A DNA stretch of 64,000 nucleotides from Firmicutes bacterium AM55-24TS (lineage in GTDB: Bacteria > Bacillota > Clostridia > UBA1381), in contig QTVU01000009.1 of NCBI GenBank assembly GCA_003460745.1, positions 12,018 to 76,017 on the forward strand. The letters are read 5' to 3'. Made by a program: the position numbers and the translations under genes. Below the pieces are notes generated by a model. The model was not told the DNA's origin, did no database searches, and worked only from the letters and a program-made list of their open reading frames with translations. Of this stretch, positions 61,120-64,000 are shown piece after piece. Numbering within the stretch: position 1 is the stretch's first letter; the number at the start of each line of letters is the position of its first letter.

Positions 61120-61374
61120 ATGTATATATTGATTGGATCGGTCACTACTGCGACAAGACTTAAAAAAGCTGCAGAAAAAATTATCGGTTTTCCGGCATAT
61201 GTTGTGCATACGCCGTCCGCTTTAAATCAAGGTGGCTGTTCCTATTCCGTGCGTGTTGATGACCGTGCACTTAATGAAATCAGAAAGATAGCCGGCGATA
61301 ATGAGATTCCGATTAGACGGATTTATATAGAAAGAACAGTAAACGGGGAGCGTGTTTATGATGTTGTATCTTGA
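61120..61374 (+). CDS. DUF3343 protein, putative sulfur/selenium carrier
   Basis: An 84-residue protein of the DUF3343 family. It starts MYILIGSVTTATRLKKAAEK and has the signature LNQGGCSYSVRV with a single conserved cysteine near residue 45, a pattern seen in putative persulfide or selenium carriers. The ATG at 61120 is preceded by GAGGGGAGTG; an earlier in-frame start lies before that site. The gene overlaps the next one, a cysteine desulfurase, by 17 bases. This pairing is common in clostridia and suggests that the enzyme passes sulfur or selenium to the carrier; it is not proved. Confidence 0.82.
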   Translation: MYILIGSVTTATRLKKAAEKIIGFPAYVVHTPSALNQGGCSYSVRVDDRALNEIRKIAGDNEIPIRRIYIERTVNGERVYDVVS

Positions 61375-62482
61375 TAACGCGGCAACGACTTTGAAAAAGC
61401 CTTTGTCGGTGTATGCGACGCTTTTTAAGAGTACCTTGTTTTCGGGCGGAAACGCAGGACGGGGAGGACATAAGATGAGTATGGACGCAGTGCGTGCTAT
61501 TGTAGATACACAAGATTTGATTGCACAGCTTTTTAATATAAAAAAAGCCGAAAATATTGTTTTTACGCAAAATGCGACGTATGCTCTGAACACTGCCATT
61601 CTCGGCACAATGTCAAACGGAGGACATATTGTCGTTACGGAGATGGATCATAACAGCGTTTTAAGACCTGCTTGTTTGCCCGGTAATTACACCGTTGTAA
61701 AAGCGGATAAGAGCGGATATGTACATGCGGAAGATGTTGAAAAGGCTGTGAGGAAAGATACAAAGCTGATTGTCTGTACCCACGCGTCAAACGTGTGCGG
61801 AACAATTCAGCCGGTGTATGAGATAGGAAGAATAGCGAAAAAGCATAAAATACCGTTTTTGCTGGACGTTGCACAAACGGCAGGGAGCATAAATATTGAT
61901 GCGGAAAAAATGAATGCGGATATGATAGCTTTTCCGGGACATAAAGGTCTTATGGGACCGCTTGGAACAGGCGGATTGTATGTGAAAAGTCCGGAAGAAC
62001 TTGCACCGCTTGTGACGGGCGGAACGGGAAGTAATTCGGAGAGCGTTTCCCAGCCGGAATTTATGCCCGATAAGTTCCACAGCGGTACGATGAATACACC
62101 TGCAATTAAGGCTTTGGGGGCAGGGGTTAAGTATGTTATGAAATACGGCGTTGATGTAATCGGTAAGTATGAAAAAATGCTTTCCGAAAAATTTAAAGAA
62201 AATTTGATGAATATGGATAATGTTACGGTATACGGGAATGATAACAGTGTTGCGACTGTCGCGTTTAATGTGGCAAATCTCGGAAGCGAAGAAGTTTTTG
62301 AAATGCTTAAGGGCAAAGCGGCGGTAAGAGCGGGTTATCATTGTGCACCGCTCGCACACAGAGCGATAGGTACATCGGATAGGGGAGCGGTCAGAGCGTC
62401 GTTCGGAGTTTTTAATTCAAAAAATGATGTGGCGAAAATGACTGATTATGTGTATAAAGTCAGTAAAAATGTGTCGGGATAG
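61358..62482 (+). CDS. Class V aminotransferase, cysteine desulfurase/selenocysteine lyase type
   Basis: A 374-residue pyridoxal-phosphate enzyme. It opens MMLYLDNAATTLKKPLSV, has FTQNATYALNTAI, the cofactor-binding HASNVCGTIQPV and LLDVAQTAGSI, the catalytic lysine in AFPGHKGLMGPLGTGG near residue 200, and the cysteine loop VRAGYHCAPLAHRAIGT near 330. It removes sulfur from cysteine or selenium from selenocysteine. The family is the EF2568-type group that neighbours DUF3343 and selenium genes. The ATG at 61358 lies seven bases after GGGGAG. It ends the short operon; the tRNA promoter follows. Confidence 0.88.
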   Translation: MMLYLDNAATTLKKPLSVYATLFKSTLFSGGNAGRGGHKMSMDAVRAIVDTQDLIAQLFNIKKAENIVFTQNATYALNTAILGTMSNGGHIVVTEMDHNSVLRPACLPGNYTVVKADKSGYVHAEDVEKAVRKDTKLIVCTHASNVCGTIQPVYEIGRIAKKHKIPFLLDVAQTAGSINIDAEKMNADMIAFPGHKGLMGPLGTGGLYVKSPEELAPLVTGGTGSNSESVSQPEFMPDKFHSGTMNTPAIKALGAGVKYVMKYGVDVIGKYEKMLSEKFKENLMNMDNVTVYGNDNSVATVAFNVANLGSEEVFEMLKGKAAVRAGYHCAPLAHRAIGTSDRGAVRASFGVFNSKNDVAKMTDYVYKVSKNVSG

Positions 62483-62531
62483 AGAAATCTGTCCCGGTAC
62501 ATAAAAATGACAAATTTTTTTGAAAAAAGTA

Positions 62532-62560
62532 TTGACAAATGCTTTTTGGTCTGTTATAAT
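62532..62560 (+). promoter_or_regulatory. Strong promoter of the tRNA operon
   Basis: TTGACA (62532-62537) and TATAAT (62555-62560) with a 17-base spacer, both fully consensus, 53 bases before the first tRNA. Confidence 0.9.
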
Positions 62561-62612
62561 TAATCAAGTCAGTTGGTGAGTAGAGAACTCACTGAAAGAC
62601 AGATTGAATTAT

Positions 62613-62686
<74 letters not shown>

Positions 62687-62692
62687 ATATAT

Positions 62693-62769
62693 GTGTCTGT
62701 AGCTCAGTTGGATAGAGCAATTGCCTTCTAAGCAATGGGCCGGGGGTTCGAATCCCTCCAGACACGCCA
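62693..62769 (+). tRNA. tRNA-Arg (anticodon TCT)
   Basis: The acceptor arms GTGTCTG/CAGACAC pair, the loop CTTCTAA is held by ATTGC/GCAAT, and the T loop GGTTCGAATCC and CCA are present. Confidence 0.96.
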
Positions 62770-62827
62770 ATTTCTTTTTGGAATTCAAAAAGAGTTTAGT
62801 GTGCGTAGATAACTACCGCCATCATAT

Positions 62828-62905
62828 GGTGGGTATAGTTCAGCTGGTTAGAGCGTCAGTTTGTGGCACTGAATGTCGTGGGTTCGAATCCCACTACCCA
62901 CCCCA
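62828..62905 (+). tRNA. tRNA-His (anticodon GTG)
   Basis: The acceptor arms GTGGGTA/TACCCAC carry the extra encoded G at -1 (62828) opposite C73, the histidine identity element. The loop TTGTGGC lies in TCAGT/ACTGA, and CCA is encoded. Confidence 0.96.
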
Positions 62906-62922
62906 TTTTAATTTTAATATAC

Positions 62923-62998
62923 AGGGATATAGCCAAGTCGGTAAGGCACCAGATTTTGATTCTGGCATGCGTAGGTTCGAGTCCTGCTATCCCTGCCA
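62923..62998 (+). tRNA. tRNA-Gln (anticodon TTG)
   Basis: The acceptor arms AGGGATA/TATCCCT pair, the loop TTTTGAT is held by CCAGA/TCTGG, and CCA is encoded. It abuts tRNA-Lys without a gap. Confidence 0.95.
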
Positions 62999-63074
62999 GG
63001 GCCATTAGCTCAGTCGGCAGAGCACTTGACTTTTAATCAAGTTGTCCGGGGTTCGAATCTCCGATGGCTCACCA
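62999..63074 (+). tRNA. tRNA-Lys (anticodon TTT)
   Basis: The acceptor arms GGGCCAT/ATGGCTC pair with one G-T pair at position 2, the loop CTTTTAA lies in CTTGA/TCAAG, and CCA is encoded. It is the last gene of the tRNA operon. Confidence 0.95.
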
Positions 63075-63078
63075 AGTG

Positions 63079-63111
63079 AAACCGCTTAAACGTATGTTTA
63101 AGCGGTTTTTT
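63079..63111 (+). terminator. Terminator of the tRNA operon
   Basis: A perfect 12-bp stem AACCGCTTAAAC (63080-63091) with GTTTAAGCGGTT (63096-63107) and a T-run. Confidence 0.92.
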
Positions 63112-63226
63112 GTTCGTTAAATTGGATAGCGGCTGTTGTGTAATTTAATTATATAAAGAAATAAGATTAAACATTATATTTATTTTGTATATAGTGATAA
63201 GAAAATCAAAATTAAGGAGGTATTAG

Positions 63227-63409
63227 ACAGAAATAAATGATGATTTGTATTTTTGTCCGTTGGTGGAAATGAATATACATAATTATGAATGTATAGAAAA
63301 TTGTGATTGTATCGATGGGTATATAAAAATTTTATCCTTGCCTGATGAATATAAAAGAAAAGCGGAGTTTAAAGAAATTTGTAAAAAATGCAAATATCAC
63401 ATTGATTAA
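63227..63409 (+). CDS. Small cysteine-rich protein, start codon apparently lost
   Basis: The frame codes for about 60 residues with the pattern DDLYFCPLVEMNIHNYECIE, then NCDCIDGYIKILSLPDEYKR and a final EICKKCKYHID. Paired cysteines suggest a metal site; I have a weak memory of similar small unnamed proteins in clostridia but no function. A perfect AAGGAGG ends at 63220, yet no ATG, GTG or TTG follows at normal distance: TATTAG comes instead, with TAG in frame. One extra T after 63225 would make ATTATGACAGAA and give a normal start. Either a base is missing or the gene has just decayed. Confidence 0.55.
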   Translation, partial: TEINDDLYFCPLVEMNIHNYECIENCDCIDGYIKILSLPDEYKRKAEFKEICKKCKYHID

Positions 63410-63513
63410 AATAGTTATAGCTTGTGAATAAACCTATTTCCAAATTGTCTGTTTTTTGTATGCTTTAAAAGCAAGCCGTTTTACCGTCTAATATAAAAAA
63501 ATAAGGTGTTTAT

Positions 63514-63633
63514 TATGTATATGGTGCAAAATCCTAATACGGAGGCAGTTATTCAAGTCGAAAAAATAACAGGTTCGGTTTTATCAAACCTTGAATGTTT
63601 TTCGGAAAAAAGTGTTGGAAAACAAAAAATATA
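63514..63633 (+). CDS. Possible 39-residue peptide
   Basis: ATG at 63514 follows AAGGTG at six to seven bases and reads MYMVQNPNTEAVIQVEKITG to a TAA at 63631-63633, just before a terminator. It is too short to judge and has no recognisable motif; chance cannot be excluded. Confidence 0.3.
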
Positions 63634-63636
63634 AAT

Positions 63637-63675
63637 AAAAAAGTGTTGAAAACATTAGGTTTTCAACACTTTTTT
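63637..63675. terminator. Bidirectional terminator
   Basis: Seventeen-base arms AAAAAAGTGTTGAAAAC (63637-63653) and GTTTTCAACACTTTTTT (63659-63675). It could stop the small plus-strand frame and transcription of the former tRNA-Trp on the minus strand. Confidence 0.85.
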
Positions 63676-63678
63676 ATT

Positions 63679-63731
63679 TGGCAGGGGTACAAGGACTCGA
63701 ACCTTGGGCACGCGGTTTTGGAGACCACTGA
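63679..63731 (-). pseudogene. 3' half of a tRNA-Trp gene (anticodon CCA), probable attachment-site scar
   Basis: On the minus strand the anticodon arm GTGGT-CTCCAAA-ACCGC, the T arm CAAGG-TTCGAGT-CCTTG, the acceptor 3' strand TACCCCT and GCCA are all intact. The 5' acceptor strand and D arm are missing; the sequence right of about 63731 is unrelated. Such 3' fragments are what tyrosine recombinases leave at the far end of elements integrated in tRNA genes. The orientation implies that the element lies to the right, beyond the window. Confidence 0.75.
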
Positions 63732-64000
63732 TAAAATCCTCTGTAACCCGCATGAATACTACGTTTTCAGACAAGTTAATTGATGCGTATTACAGTTTGT
63801 ATTACAATTTTTGAAAACGCTATTTTATGCGTTTGTTTATTCAAAAAACATCGCATTTATAATCTTTTAGAATACTATCAACGGGATAAGTATATATCTT
63901 TATTTGCTTTCTTCTTATATGATTACTATCAACGGGATAAGTATATATCTTTATTTGCTTTCTTCTTATATGATTAGAGAAGATAGTTATGTTTAGTATA
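63732..64000. other. Gene-free AT-rich end of the window
   Basis: No convincing gene is seen from 63732 to the edge. The only structure is the 51-bp tandem duplication near the end. Confidence 0.6.
63873..63976. repeat. Exact 51-bp tandem duplication
   Basis: Two identical units start at 63873 and 63924, beginning TACTATCAACGGGATAAG, directly adjacent without a spacer. Confidence 0.9.

Noticed and set aside
62721..63008. 95-codon frame across the tRNA cluster
   Set aside because: It runs through four tRNA genes and is an artefact.
63595..63783. 62-codon frame over the terminator and the tRNA-Trp fragment
   Set aside because: It crosses a strong terminator and tRNA sequence, and has no ribosome site.
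63873..63976. Possible start of a CRISPR array
   Set aside because: The two units are adjacent and fully identical, with no spacer between them and no cas gene in the window.
63780..63977. Reading frame with a duplicated 17-residue unit
   Set aside because: The repeat is the 51-bp DNA duplication; the frame lacks a ribosome site and has no protein-like composition.

Overview
The window comes from an AT-rich, low-GC Gram-positive bacterium, most likely an anaerobic member of the Clostridia. The grounds are strong AGGAGG ribosome sites with frequent TTG starts, consensus TTGACA/TATAAT promoters, a reverse rubrerythrin under a PerR/Fur-type regulator, pyruvate phosphate dikinase, S-layer-homology (SLH) surface proteins and a pectin-active PL11 lyase. 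The species cannot be fixed from the sequence. A pectin-using gut lineage with an SLH-type wall would fit, but that is inference.

From position 1 to about 37.0 kb lies the right part of an integrative and conjugative element (ICE), all read on the minus strand; its left end is outside the window. Read from its right end it carries a probable att region with integrase arm sites, a tyrosine integrase, a RepA_N-type replication initiator with 23-bp iterons inside the gene, ParB, an LRR/SLH surface protein, two small genes, a 2645-residue ArdC/methylase/SNF2-helicase polyprotein with a TnpV gene nested in another frame, ParM/ParR partition genes, a MobC-like protein and a MOBP relaxase with a candidate oriT, PcfB, and a 1674-residue cysteine-repeat SLH protein. 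The transfer machine follows: VirD4-type coupling protein, VirB2-like and VirB6-like membrane proteins, a ParE/Phd toxin-antitoxin cassette, two paralogous mobile-element proteins (one frameshifted), a DNA methyltransferase, PrgI, the VirB4 ATPase, an NlpC/P60 wall hydrolase and a partial secreted protein. It is an ICE with plasmid-like replication and partition modules and host-specific SLH-anchored cargo.

From about 37.2 to 62.5 kb the DNA is chromosomal. It holds reverse rubrerythrin and a PerR-like regulator (3' end frameshifted); purC, purB (frameshifted) and purA, with a copper-amine-oxidase-like secreted protein between the last two; an FkbH-like HAD protein; a CapA-type protein; a three-gene ABC importer behind a transcription attenuator; a rhamnogalacturonan lyase; DXS with a MerR regulator; ppdK; a LOG-type hydrolase and a nitroreductase; a PHP phosphoesterase; an FtsW/RodA protein; and a DUF3343-cysteine desulfurase pair.

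From 62.5 kb on there is a five-gene tRNA operon (Gly, Arg, His, Gln, Lys), a small cysteine-rich reading frame whose start seems damaged, and the 3' half of a tRNA-Trp gene. That half-gene looks like the attachment-site scar of a second element extending past the right edge.

Four places look like single-base deletions in otherwise intact genes (7785-7792, 37793-37796, 39919, 63225). They may be assembly errors and should be checked before any of these genes is called broken.
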